Shown: piece after piece, positions 24,801 through 36,878 of the stretch
Numbering within the stretch: position 1 is the first letter of the stretch
How the letters are laid out: each line of letters opens with the position of its first letter
NCBI RefSeq assembly: GCF_901709675.1
Contig: NC_051095.1
Span: 20,583,956-20,647,955, forward strand
DNA: 64,000 nucleotides
Direction: 5' to 3'
From: Syngnathus acus
Taxonomy: Eukaryota; Chordata; Actinopteri; Syngnathiformes; Syngnathidae
Position numbers and translations under genes: made by a program
Notes under the pieces: model-generated
Database searches by the model: none
Seen by the model: only the letters and a program-made list of their open reading frames with translations
What the model was told of the DNA's origin: nothing

Positions 24801-27800
24801 CTCATCAATCAGCCACTTACTGGCACAATGAAAGCTGATGGGGATTTGAATATAGTGTACATTAACATTGAGCAATTTATCAAAATGTAATTGTGATGTC
24901 GATATTGGCTTCTCACAATCACATAAACATTATAATAGAAAAAAAAAATATTTACTTGAAGCACTTGTATGGTGAAAGCTTAAAAGACCACATCATTGTG
25001 TGCAAGTCTTTCATGAAATAATGCTTCATTTGGTTCTACCTTACTATCCTATATGGTACAATAGCTCAGATAGGAGTTTCGAATAGAAACATGTCTGAGA
25101 TTCAAATACATGTTTTCTTTTAGTAACATTGCCAGTGCTAATTTTAGCAGTGAATTGGAAGTTGTACTGACTGGTTAATAGAAAATTCTCATCAAGTTCC
25201 ACAATTTTATTCCTTCAAATACAACCCGTTTTACAACGTAATAATAATTATGATAATAATAATAATAATAATAATAATTATTATTATTATTAATTGTGCT
25301 TTCAATATTCTAGTTAAGTGATTATTACTTTTTATCAGACTTTTTTCTTCTTCCCATAACTGCCGAACACGCTAACTGCTGCACTACACTGTGCAATTTA
25401 AACCTTTTAAGAAAGGTTGACATCACCTGGTCAAGTTGCGAGTCTGAAAGACTGTCTTGGTCAAACACGGAGTTGGCATTGTCTGGGCCCAGCAGCCTTC
25501 GAGCCATGCGCTCCTCATAAGAAAGTTTCTGTCCAAAGAATCATACATGAATTGATACTATGTTGATGTGCATTCAGTTTATTTATTTACTTTTGGGAGA
25601 AAAATAACACGGCCACATACCTGGCTATTTCTTCTCTTCACTTCTTTTGACCGTAGCTTCTTTTCCAGATCCTGGATGAGAGCATCTTTGGACCCCTGGA
25701 TCTCTTCATCTGTGGAGCGAGAGGAAGACGGCCGAGAAGCTACAGCTTTCTTGGGAACAGGCTTAGGAAGACTGGGATAGACAAAAGAATTGAAAGTTTG
25801 TGAATAAGATATGTTTTTTGATAAACCAGTCATCAGGGCTCCCATTCAGTCCCAAGAAAACATCAAGTAACATTTTATGCATTGTTAATCTGTTTGATTT
25901 ATTTAATTCTGTGGAATTTGTTTGCTCTAACTTCGATAGACAGGATGTGTAGTTGCTAGGTCGTGAAGCAATGGAGGCATAGGACCTTCTCATTTGGCAG
26001 TCCCCAAAGGGGGGCACAAGAAATTCAGACCCCAACTAGAATGCTAGCAGACGAAGATTTTGAAATATAGTTGACCCTTAGAGGTCAACCTCAATTTGTA
26101 GGAATGGTAACATGATGCTTCAAATTTGCTTCCTGAACCAATGATTCTATTTTTTGACTCCTGTACATGTCACTGATGATTTAAATAAAGGAATTTAAGA
26201 AATGGCAAGTACAACAAATACTGGCTCATGAAGAAAATTTGAATTCCCCCCCCCCAAAAAAAAAACAATTTACACCTTAACTGTTATACACATTTAAAAT
26301 AATGAATGTGACAGTTTAAAAAAAAAAATGCAATTACTTATGGTTCTTTAACGTAAAAGAAAAATACTTTGAATTCGAGCAAACAGAAAAGACAAAAACA
26401 CTGAAACTGCAAAAAAAACAGACAGCCAGTTTGAACTACAATTTACAATGTTAATGAGAAATATTGCAATATTTGTACCACAGGTTGGCAAAATGCTACC
26501 CATTCTAGCCAAAATATAAAATACAGTACATATAGTAGAATTTTATTTTGCTCATGTTTTCCATCCCTGAGACTAAGCAGGGATTCATTTACTCATAATA
26601 AATGTGTTAATGATTAAAATGGACATGAATGTGAAAGTGATTACTCACGTGCTCGGCGTCCCCTTGTAGTTGGCGGGCAGACAGACCACAGCAGGCGACT
26701 CTCTGTTGGGACTGTTGGGTGTATTGGGCTGAGGCAGCAAGGAGGTGGTGGGAGAGAGGTTGGAGTAAGGGCAGGAAGGCGACAACAGAGGAGGCTGCTG
26801 AGGAGCGGAAGAGGGAGCGGCTTCTTTTACGGGGAGGTGAGGGCTTGAAGGGGCTCGCGGGGAGCGGGATGGGGAGGTGGATGAACAGGGGGTGGAGTTG
26901 GGGGACAGTTTGGAGTACGAGGAGAAAGAGGACTGTGAGGGCAACACAGAACAGAGGTAGGCAGCAGGAGCAGACATGGTGTTTTGATTGGCTGGCAGAG
27001 TGGCACTGCCAAGACCACTTGCACTTGGGATGCTAGGGGTGAGGGTTATGCTGGAGCGCATGGTCACGCGCGAGGAAGAAGGGGCAACAAAGGAGTGAGG
27101 AGGAGCGGCAGAGGAAGTGGAAGTGGGTGAGCTCAGACTGGATGAGGATGGTGAAGACTTGCTTGTCCCATTAGGCTGTGTCTGATTTGGAGTAAAGCTC
27201 AGTGACTGAAACTGTGACTGAGACTGAGACAAGGACTTTGACAATGACTGGCTATGTGAAGACATCCTTGTAGTTTGACTATGCGCTTCAGGGACACTTA
27301 AACTATGCTTGGAACACGTCAGGTTTTCCTGGCAATTATTCTGGTTCTCCTGAGCCTCCCTTATCACACTTTCGTAGCTGGGTACCTGGAAGGCAGATTG
27401 CGACTGAATAAAGTGTCTTGGCCGTGCATAGTTGAAAGCACTGGGAGGGAAGGCACCGGGCTTAAAGGTAGGCAGGTCTGACAGGTTCATAGTGTTGCCT
27501 CCTAACGGGGAGGACTGGACAAAAGAAGAGCATCAACAAGTAAAGACTAGCTGGGTAGCTGGGAGAACATTGGTAGCTAAATGAATTTGAAAAAAAAAAA
27601 TTCTTACATTGAAAAGGAGCTTGCTTGGCGTGAACAACTTGGGTGTTGGGTGTTTTCCTTCGACTTGTGCAGGTGGTAGCGGCGAAGATGGAGGATGAGG
27701 GCTGGGCGGATAGACCGTGACCTCTGGGGACCTCTGGACCTCTGAGCACTGGTCCTGACTGAAGTGATCTTCCGAGGAGTGGTTGACCAGCAGATTCTCT

Positions 27801-30800
27801 TGAAACCTGGGTGAAAGCATCCAGCAGTTTGAAATACAATGGTTCCAGCCAGAATAGGGCGAGAACAGACAGAGGCGAGTATAAGTGTGATCCACATAGC
27901 CACATGATTTCTTTGGTTTATACCCACCCGCAGTACAAAACTAACAAACAACCCCAGGAGTTCTAGTCCTGTTCTTTATCTTTCAAACTACAGTGTGGAC
28001 GATTGTGGCATCATGGCACCAGTTGTCAGTTTTGTATTTGAGACTTGGGACTGGCACAGGGGAGACACTGACATGTGACTGCATATGGTTCCCTGACCGG
28101 GAATCGAGTTTACATATCCAGTATGATTATGAAAATGATAAAACCATGGAATGAATGGTGAGGGCTACACAACTGGGTTGGTGTGCACTATTTGAACAAA
28201 AGGTTTGAACAAACGCAGCTCCCGCCCTTCAGGGAAAGGTTTCAACAAGTCTTAGCCTTTTTTCCTTGGTCGTTGGACACTGAGAGAGACAGCAGCGGAC
28301 GAGTTTCAATTGGACTTTAAAATTCCGCTTCAAACTACAGATACCTTAATTATAATCCTGTGTCCAAAAGTAGAATCAGTTATTGGCACCAACTTATTCT
28401 GATTGCTCTTGCCAGGTCAGCTTTGGAGGTTGGAGCTCTTTGTCATGAACCATTTTCTGCAATTTCCACCAAAGACTTTCAATTGGATTGAGATCCGGAC
28501 TAACAGAGCATCCAAATATCCCAACAGAGAACAATTTCCTTTCCTTTGCCCATTGTAATCTATCTTTTTTCTGTTTCGGTGTTAGTGACTGTTTTCGTTG
28601 AGCTTGTCTGTAAATAAATTCCACTTCATTTAAGCGTCTTCTTACAGTTCGGTCTCAGATTCCGACTCCAATTTCTTCGCATTTAGTCCTCATTTGTTTT
28701 GCTGGGCATTTTCTGTTTTCAGGACATATTGCTTGTAGCTTTTCTGTCTTGCTTGGTCTGTGCATGCCTTTAACAACCTTCCCATGTTGTTTATACTGAA
28801 CTGATTCTACAAACCTACAAATTGAAGGACACCAAGCACCACTTTAGATCTTGGAGATTACTCTTTATTAGAGCAGTAAAATATATCTACAGTGAATTTA
28901 CAAACTTGTCATATGATGGGCAGCATGGTGGTTATCATTTAGTGGTTACTAGTTAGCAGGTATGCCTACCAGTTGAGAAGTCCCTAGCTTAAATTTCCAC
29001 TAAAGCCAGACCAACTGGTGTTTTTCTGTGGGTACTCAGGATTTATCCGACATCATAAAACACTTGTGCATTTCATCAGCTATGTGGTTAACATAATTAT
29101 GATTACATTATTATAACCCTTGATCTGATATGAACCTATAATCCGTGTACATTTTAAGATTGATTTCAGCATCAATGGGATGAGAATTCAACAATTTCCA
29201 GTGCTCATGCTGGCTGATTCCAGACTGTGTGTAAGGGAGTAAGAGATTAAGTGGTCAAAGCTATATTGGTCGAGGAATTTGGACATCGGATGGCAGGTGC
29301 AGGCACACAACTGGTGACTCACACATGCATGCATGCAAACACAATGTTTGTGTGGCACGGACGGCTAAGAGGGCACTATCCTTTTCATCCTCTGTGCCTG
29401 ACAACGGCAAAGTGAACAATACCATCTGACCATTGTGCTCTGGCATCTACACTCAACATTTCCTCAAAAATAGAAGCAAAGCCGCTCAATCTTGTCACCT
29501 ACAAGTCTGCTATTGCCCAATCGCTTACATATGTGCACCTTCATATCGCTATTTCACCACGGGAAAAAAAGGATCGATTTCATCAATACAATACAATCAC
29601 ATATTTGCAATGCAATGCCTTAATTTTGGCATGGTTAAATTGTGGTCAAATATATCCATCTCATTGTTTGGCAGTTGGGAGTTTGAATTCAGGCTTTGGC
29701 CTTCTTGTGTGGAGTTAGCATGTTCTTTCTGTGCTTGCATAGATTTTCTCCTAGGACTTGTGTGTGCACACACACATTTACCTAGTAACTGATATAATGT
29801 AAACAAATGTTGGGTAGTAGCGAGGAAGGAAAGCTCTGAAGGACAAAAGTCCCCATGTCTGCACTTCACATTACAGATGATGATATAGCTCAGGAGACTT
29901 CCAGATATAGATAGGACACATCACTGTCAGGAGAAAAAGCCAAAGCATCCGTGCCAACATTCTCTGATCATACCAGTCTATTAGATTTGTTTTGAAACAA
30001 ACGAGATAACAAACACTTCAGTGGGAAGAGGGGGGGAAAACTCGCTTTGGTTGTAGACTCATTGGCAAAGAGACAAGTATGCAGGCAGGGAAATATTACC
30101 GCCCTCGAATGAGCTCATAATTTATTCTGAGATACCTCTTGGCTTCAATATGAGCATTTTGGCATGCAATCTGCAGACTGGACATTAACAAGTGGGCCCT
30201 CTCTTTAGATCAAGGCAAATGGACATGACATAATATATTTGTTCGAAAGGGGAATTAAGAATGGCTACATGGGGTTACAAATTCAATCATTTCAAAGTCA
30301 ATTAGCGTTGCGCAACAGGTGTGAGCACGTTTCTACTGTAGCATCGTGCACACCAGCAAAATGACAACCCAGTCCTTCAAATAGTTTTGACACTTTCTCG
30401 AAATGGTCTCAATGAAAACATCGAGTTTTTTTTTTCCAGGGGGTGGCAACAACAAAAAAGTTCCTCAAAATTATTCAAGTCCTCTCCCAAAACACACTCG
30501 GCATTCATTCATTGTGAAGCGCGTCGTCTTTAGGGTGATGAAAAGGAAGTCTTGGGGGAAAAAAATATTAAGATATATCTTACCTTTGAAAACTTCTATG
30601 GACCTTTGTGTTTGAACTTGACGACACGCAGTAAAATTGGTGCTTTTCCTTCAACAATTGACGAAAACAGCCAAGAAGCAACAGCAGATAGGTGACGACA
30701 AGCTCGCACGCTCGACTGAAGACGAGAAGAAGCTTGCAAGGAAGACAAGCTCCACTTGATTGCTTTTTGCCCCACCAACGCCTGAGCGAAAGCGCCGCCT

Positions 30801-31074
30801 TGTGGTCTATTCATTCACTGCACGTTAGAACTCACCAACGATAAACTTCGAAATATAATTTTCAACTTAAAGCCTTCCATCTTGACTCATTTGTTGAATG
30901 CATCATGTCAACGTGTCCCATTAATTCATGGAAAATTGACAAAAATGTGAAAACCTGTGACAGAAGACCAATTTTTTCCAACAGTGACATCCTTTGAAAT
31001 TAAACAATGGAAATGGAAATATACAAATGGAAAGACATTTGATCATGCTTTTGATTCATGTAAAGCACTAAGAG

Positions 31075-31117
<43 letters not shown>

Positions 31118-33662
31118 CATAATATATATTGTGTTTGAAAAGCACTAGATTATTAATTTTGACTGAATAAAATAGCTTTATACTTTATGTTCCTCAATGA
31201 TGTGACAAATTGTTTGACTTAATCGTGATTAACATATTAATCCATTTTTTCATAAATGATTGATTGACCCCTCCCAAAAAATCAAATTTACAAGTACTCA
31301 AGTAGGCTAAAGCAGAGCAGCCAGGAGAAATTACTGGAGGGAATAATTAACACAATTTGTTTAATGGAATTATTATTATTAGATTTCAAGATGGCCTTCA
31401 CAAGTGATATATTCTAAGGTTGATTTAATCAGATACATGAACATAACGTATCATACACTCACCCAACATCACTTGCGACATCTTCCAGGGAGCTGCTAGG
31501 CCAGACCGTTGCGGGTGGGGGAGCAATCAAAGGGTCAGGCAGCACAGTCGGGAAGTCTTCACAAGTATGTAGAGGAGCACTGTCAAGCTGGACATCTGCT
31601 TCATTGGACTCCATAAAGCACTCTGCTTCTTGCTGGCGAATCGCCTCTATCTCCAGCTGCTCCTCGAGGTCTACATGGGTTTTATGGGTCGTGGGTACTG
31701 TTAGTACACTCCTTTGACATTTAGATACAATTGTGTTGCTCTGGACACAGCAATTAAAAAAAGCTCCACAATTTATGATTTACAGAGAGAGGAATAACAA
31801 ACCATTGTAAACATCCAACATGGCAGAGCATGAGTCTGTGCCAAAGGAATTATGGGCGATGCACGTAAATAAACCAGAATCTTCTGGAAAGGCTTCAGTT
31901 ATCACCAGTGTACAAAGCTCCTCTGTGGACAGCAACACAAGAACATTTATGCACTGAACTGTATTGCGTTTTTATTTTGAGTCTTAGCGTAACAATGTGC
32001 ACTTTTGATTTGAATTTTATGAACTTAAATAGCATTGTTTCAATGAACACATCTAGGTGTTTTTGAGTGAGTTTGCTTAACTGGTGCATTAAAGCTTGTA
32101 AATAAATATGACTAGCTGCTAGCCACACCCGGTGTAATACAAAATAGGAGATGGCCAATTGTTTAAATTGCTAAAAGGAGACTATCCTCCTAATTCTAAA
32201 CAAATAAATTAACAAAAGCTTTTAATATGCCATGGTTGGGTGAATCATTTGCCCGTCATCTGTGACAACAACAATTGTGGTTAATATTATGCTGTACACT
32301 CACCTGGAACTGATGCAGAATTGGCCTCTGGGAAAACAGAAAGGGAAGAAAAGTTATTTATTTTGGTGGAGTATCCAGAATTATTCTAAAGTCTTAAATT
32401 GTGCATCTTCATAAATTGCTTTAAAGGAATTTTATTTATTGTATTATGCCATTCTGGTAGTGAATTAGGTGTAATTTATAATATACGTACATTTATCAGT
32501 CAGAATCATTGAGATGATGTATTTTTGTTTTTTGACCTTGCTACTTGGAACACTGATTATTATCAAACGTAGGCTACGGAAGCAGTGAGCTGCCAATGTG
32601 GGGGTAAACATTTTTTGACTGACAAATGTGTATTTAAATACATTCGAATGTATTCACAAATACGTTTGAACGTGTTTGTGTGAACGTTCCATGTGAAAAT
32701 AATTAATTAAAATAATTCCACGGAGTATGCGCACATGGAAGTAAATAGCCTGTTTTAGAGTATGTTGCGTGTACATTTGAATATATTTATTAGTCAAAAT
32801 ATGTTTATTTTGTTCACACTTCTGTACAAATGCGCTTACTTAAATGCACTTACTTTTGCGTAATATCCTGAAGTCATCAGAGTCCAGAATTTGCTCGTCC
32901 TCTCGATACCAGGTCACCTGCAGGGGCGGTGTCCCCCTCAGTCGACACTCCAAAACCACCAACTGGCTCCTCAATGTGTACACGTCCTGAAGGCACTGAA
33001 TGATGAGGTGATGACCAGCAAAGAGAAACAAAAATATTTGCAACTTTTATTCCATCACAAATTGTAGAAATAGTTTTGAACTTTATACTTAAAGTGGAAG
33101 TCAACCCTAAAATCGTCTTTATAATATGTTCTGTGCAGCCCAACAGTTTTATGCTCAAAACAAACAGAAGTTGTCAGTATAAGTGTCAAGGTCACATAGC
33201 TATGGCTGTGGTCATCTCAAGTTCCTCATCATGCCCCTCCGAATTATTATCACAAATGTTTATACTTTTACAATAAAAATTTCTGGTGATGGTACGAGAG
33301 AGTTCTGTAGTTTTCCTAAACCGGGCCTTCTTCATTTTTTTGCTGTCCATATATAAATAATTTATTTTACCTTTACGAATGTTGCAGCAACTTCGTTTCC
33401 AAAATCTTCATTGGAGTTGCGACTCTCCGTCTGGAAGCAATATCATACAGTCCATTTAGTCAAGTACTATTGGTGTTGTTTTTATGTCTTTCAGAAGTGT
33501 TGGAATCACCCTCTCGGGGCTAACGCAAGGCTGCTGCACCAGGCTGGAGTGTCTCGAAGCGGGTGCACTGGAAGACAAAGATGAGCTGGAGGAGAGCTCC
33601 CCGGTGGACGAAGCAGAGGAAGAGATGGTCAGAGACATGGAGCTCGTCTTCTTCTGCACTTT
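21867..33662 (-). CDS. myot: Myotilin-family gene with an extra N-terminal Ig domain, 16 in-phase exons
   Basis: Z-disc, actin/alpha-actinin-associated Ig protein. Exons 5' to 3': 33662-33510, 33430-33371, 32995-32854, 32327-32304, 31922-31803, 31670-31463, 27806-27608, 27514-26649, 25771-25621, 25528-25427, 24613-24576, 23960-23822, 23677-23470, 23168-23003, 22864-22731, 22009-21867. They sum to 2853 nt, 950 codons plus stop, in one frame. C-terminal myotilin marks: FNYARPRHFIQSQS, DEEIQGSKDALIQDLEKKL, YEERMARRLLGP, two Ig domains (FCRIDFK to RFTLRLDVI; RLECKVDASPPP to GMSTCNARLDI) and the terminal YESEEL. Upstream exons add QKKTSSMSLTISS and an Ig domain (VVLECRLRGTPPLQVTWY to GLFTCIAHNSFG) like that of palladin/myopalladin. 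The first coding exon is not found; the 33662 border is tentative. ATG at 27490 could start a shorter 640-residue form. Confidence 0.88.
28390..28790 (-). pseudogene. Tc1/mariner transposase remnant
   Basis: Within a myotilin-gene intron. Reads TVRRRLNEVEFIYRQAQRK and DRLQWAKERK (end of the paired-like DNA-binding domain), then jumps to SPDLNPIESLWWKLQK near the end of the DDE domain. The first catalytic region between them is deleted and stops are present, so it is inactive. Confidence 0.8.
28791..31462. other. Rest of the largest myotilin-gene intron
   Basis: The intron is 3.6 kb (27807-31462). 28930-29050 and 29660-29770 look like decayed copies of the SINE family at 48077-48446. An (AT)n tract lies at 31078-31114. 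No further exon was recognised. An internal promoter for the shorter myotilin form could be here, but no motif proves it. Confidence 0.4.
31078..31114. repeat. (AT)n microsatellite
   Basis: About 18 AT units in an intron. Confidence 0.95.
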
Positions 33663-34999
33663 CTGGACACTTCGTAATTACACGCACAAATAAGTGGTGC
33701 TGCATGAATCAACATCATCCCGCAGAGTCTACACAATGTTGCACAACTTACTGGGCCATGTTTCAGGCGTACCTGGAGGCAGTAACAAGTGTTTGATTTC
33801 TACTCTGCAAAAACAAAAAAACAATCACTGAAAGAAGTAGAATGTTGAGTGATCGAGCTGCAGTAGTTCTTTACACAACCACTATGAAGGGAAAAAAAAT
33901 GCTTACCGTGTTGTCTTCCTGTTTTGTTCCTGTGAGTTTTGTTTTCAATTTTCCAGGTGAGATTTGGTGGGCAGAGCCTCATGCACGATGTCAATTTCAA
34001 TTTGTGTAATCTTCCACTGTGCTTTTTGTTTGTTTTCTGGCTACAACTTGTATCTTTGCAGTTTTGATTATTTAGTGCTTTGTGCTTGGTGGAAGTTCAG
34101 TTATGTGTTTGCATTGTTTTTGTTTCGATGTATTCTCCCTCTTATTGAGGCCAAACGTTCGCCCCCACCATGAGGCATCAACTGATGAAGCCTTTCACAC
34201 CAACAGGAGCGTGCATGCGTCTGTCCTGTAAGCCCGGAGAGGCAACTGACAGTAAACACCGAGGCTCGGGTTTCCAAGCTAAATTAAACTGCGACCTCCC
34301 AAGCAAAGTGAGCCTCTGTGACCTGAGATAAATCTCTCAAAATAACACTTCACCACAGATTTCCAAGATGCTCATAAGTGTTTCAAGAAATCACTTCAGA
34401 TGAAACAAAGGAAGGCTATGAAACTTGCAAACTCAATTTAAAGAAGCCACCCACTGCGTAATTCAAGCCCCAGTGGAGAGTAGATACATCTTGTCATTAT
34501 GTAAGTGCATTGAAGTAGACCTCTGCACTGACTGGACTTTGAGTTGCCAGTTTTGTGTTATACTCATTTACTCTATTTGTTACAAAATTGTTCCTGTTGC
34601 TTTTTTTACTTTTACAATATGTGTCTTCCAAGCAAGCAAAAAAACATACATACAGTATATTGCTATGGCATTTTGTGTTTTGTTGGTTATACACTTCATA
34701 TTATTAGTTTTCTTAACTTCTGCAATGGTACATTGTTTTACATCCTGTTTTCGGAAAGCTTTTATGGTACTTGATCACTACTGTTGTTTAAAATACGCTT
34801 TAGAAATAGATTTGTTGCCCATCTATCTGCAGTTTATAAAGTGCGCACCCTTTATTTTGGAGTTGAAGAAAACCAGAGTGTGTGCTCTTTCATTTCTTAT
34901 TGATTTATCAGACATGAGTGTCCTTTTATGGGCCATTATGTATGTGAATTTAAAAGTACTGTTTTGTCACTTTTAAAATGAGCTAAACCTCCATCCATC

Positions 35000-36310
35000 T
35001 TTGATAATGCTTGTCCGCATTGATATCGTGGGTGAACTGCAGCCTATCCCAGCTGACTTTGGGCAAGTAGTGGGGATTGGTTGCCAGCAAATCTCAGAGC
35101 TAAAATGCACTAAGCAAAAGTTGAAACTAAAGACTATGGCAAAAAGATGTAACAGCACTGCAAAAACAAAAAAAACATCATACCAAAAATCAAAGGTGGA
35201 GGTGGTGATGGTCGGCGGCTGCTTTACTGTGATAGAAGGAACCATGAATTCTCTGCTTTGCCAAAGAATGTCCAGCCATCACTTTGTGACCTCAGGTCGA
35301 AGCATTTTGGTTCTGCAGCAGCACAACAATACCAAACACAACAGCAAGTCAATTTCTGAAAAGCAGTACGGCTCCAAACACGCTAGACTAGACTTGCCAG
35401 TCTACCAAAAGATTTTTTTTTGGAGGAGAGGTTATTGTTGGCTTTACTGTGCAGTGGTAAATATGAACATGACATTTTATTCTCCATTCATCTCCTTGTC
35501 TGCTATTCACTGCTAAACACTTTAGGTGATGCGTTATTTTAGTGGGGATAAACAGTGTAAAAATGGATGGATGCATGGATGGATAGATGGATGAATGGAT
35601 GCATGGACATGTGTTTATGAAATCCACTATTAACTAGTGAGAGCTGTGAAAATGTTCAAACTATACAGTAAATGTGTGAAGGCTATCGTATTAACACAAT
35701 ACTAATTGAATTTAAGACAACCCTGCTGCTACTCAACATCCCCAGCAGCAGATGATGACCAATACAACTTCAGTGGTGGTAACAACATTACGCACCCCTG
35801 GGCTTATTTACAGAAGTAAACTAATTAAGCACAAGTAAAATACGTTTTTTGCTTATTTGAAATAGGTTTATTCTTACATCCAATAATTTGGCACATTTGA
35901 CGTTTGAAAAATATGCTAGATTTATTTAAGTACATTTAATGTTAGAGATTAAGACTTTTACTCAAATAGTATTCTGGAATGCAAGTGTTATTTTCACTGG
36001 AGCTATTTTCTGTTAAGGTACATGTTGATACATTTACCCAAGTATCGTTTTCAGGTACTTTACATAGTATACAGGACTACAGGCTACACCATGGGCTGGT
36101 TGCCAGCCAATTGCTGGGCACATAAAATTGACAAACGCTCACTTTCACACCAATTTCAAGTCTTGCCTCATACTATTTTAGAATGTGGGAGGAAGCCAGA
36201 CTAACTGGAGAAAACAAACAACATGCAGACCGGAACAGGAGGCCAGAACTGAGATTCAAACCTGAGAACTGTGAGGCTGTCCCAATCCAAGACAAGTTCA
36301 GCAAAAATAT
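35000..36310 (+). mobile_element. Decayed SINE copies and a Tc1 transposase relic
   Basis: 35010-35110 (CAGCCTATCCCAGCTGACTT) and 36090-36300 (GGTTGCCAGCCAATTGCTGG, then GAATGTGGGAGGAAGCCAGA) are old copies of the SINE family at 48077-48446. Between them, about 35140-35430, the frame QHNNTKHNSKSISEK resembles the QxDNDPKHTSK motif of Tc1 transposases, with flanking sequence decayed. (ATGG)n lies at 35562-35606. Confidence 0.6.
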
Positions 36311-36751
36311 TCTGTTGCTTTACTGGACTGGACACATATTTTGCATTCTCATTGTTGCGTCACTGCAAAACTGAAAACCCTCCACCCCGGATTTCTCCAA
36401 GCACCTCAACTTATCAACTGGGGAGGACAGATTTAGCTTGGACCAAGTCACCTGATCCCCCAGGCCTGCCAATCACATCTTGGTGGCGACCACTGCGTCA
36501 CAAAAGCATGTTGGGCTTTGCACTGCGAACCACAACCTCTGCCACCTACCAGTTGTTGCTATTCTCTCCATGATTTAACCATTAAAACACCTGAATCGAA
36601 TGCCAAATGTTCTTTGAATGCATTTATGCATTTCTTCAAACTTGTGATGGTATAGGTTGACACCTAACATGTAATACACACATGTAATACACGCATTCTG
36701 CTGCTTACCGTCACAGAGAATTTAAAAACAACACACTTATCAAACACTTAC

Positions 36752-36878
36752 CAGTGCTGGCTGGTTTCTTTGATTGTTTCTAGTGAAGTGGGACTGTGGA
36801 GGGGAGAGCTGTAGGGTGGTGGCGTTCCCCACAGGATCGATGGATCACACTGGATCCCTGGACCTGGATGCCTTGTCC
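36752..36878 (-). other. Exon-like open segment upstream of the myotilin-family gene
   Basis: 127 nt between an acceptor (ATATATCAG) and a strong donor (CTG then GTAAGTG). It is open in the frame TRHPGPGIQCDPSILWG and continues TPPPYSSPLHSPTSLETIK. The Pro/Ser-rich character would suit a palladin-family N-terminus. It ends in phase 2 and cannot join the exon at 33662 directly without a stop, so another exon would be needed or it belongs elsewhere. No Ig-like exon was recognised in 33663-36751. Confidence 0.35.

Noticed and set aside
26719-27036. 105-codon plus-strand frame within the large myotilin exon
   Set aside because: Antisense to the Ser/Pro-rich myotilin coding exon on the minus strand.
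33800-34000. Minus-strand frame with CPPNLTWKIENK, considered as a first Ig domain
   Set aside because: No cysteine pair or YxC motif and no matching splice phase to the neighbouring exons.
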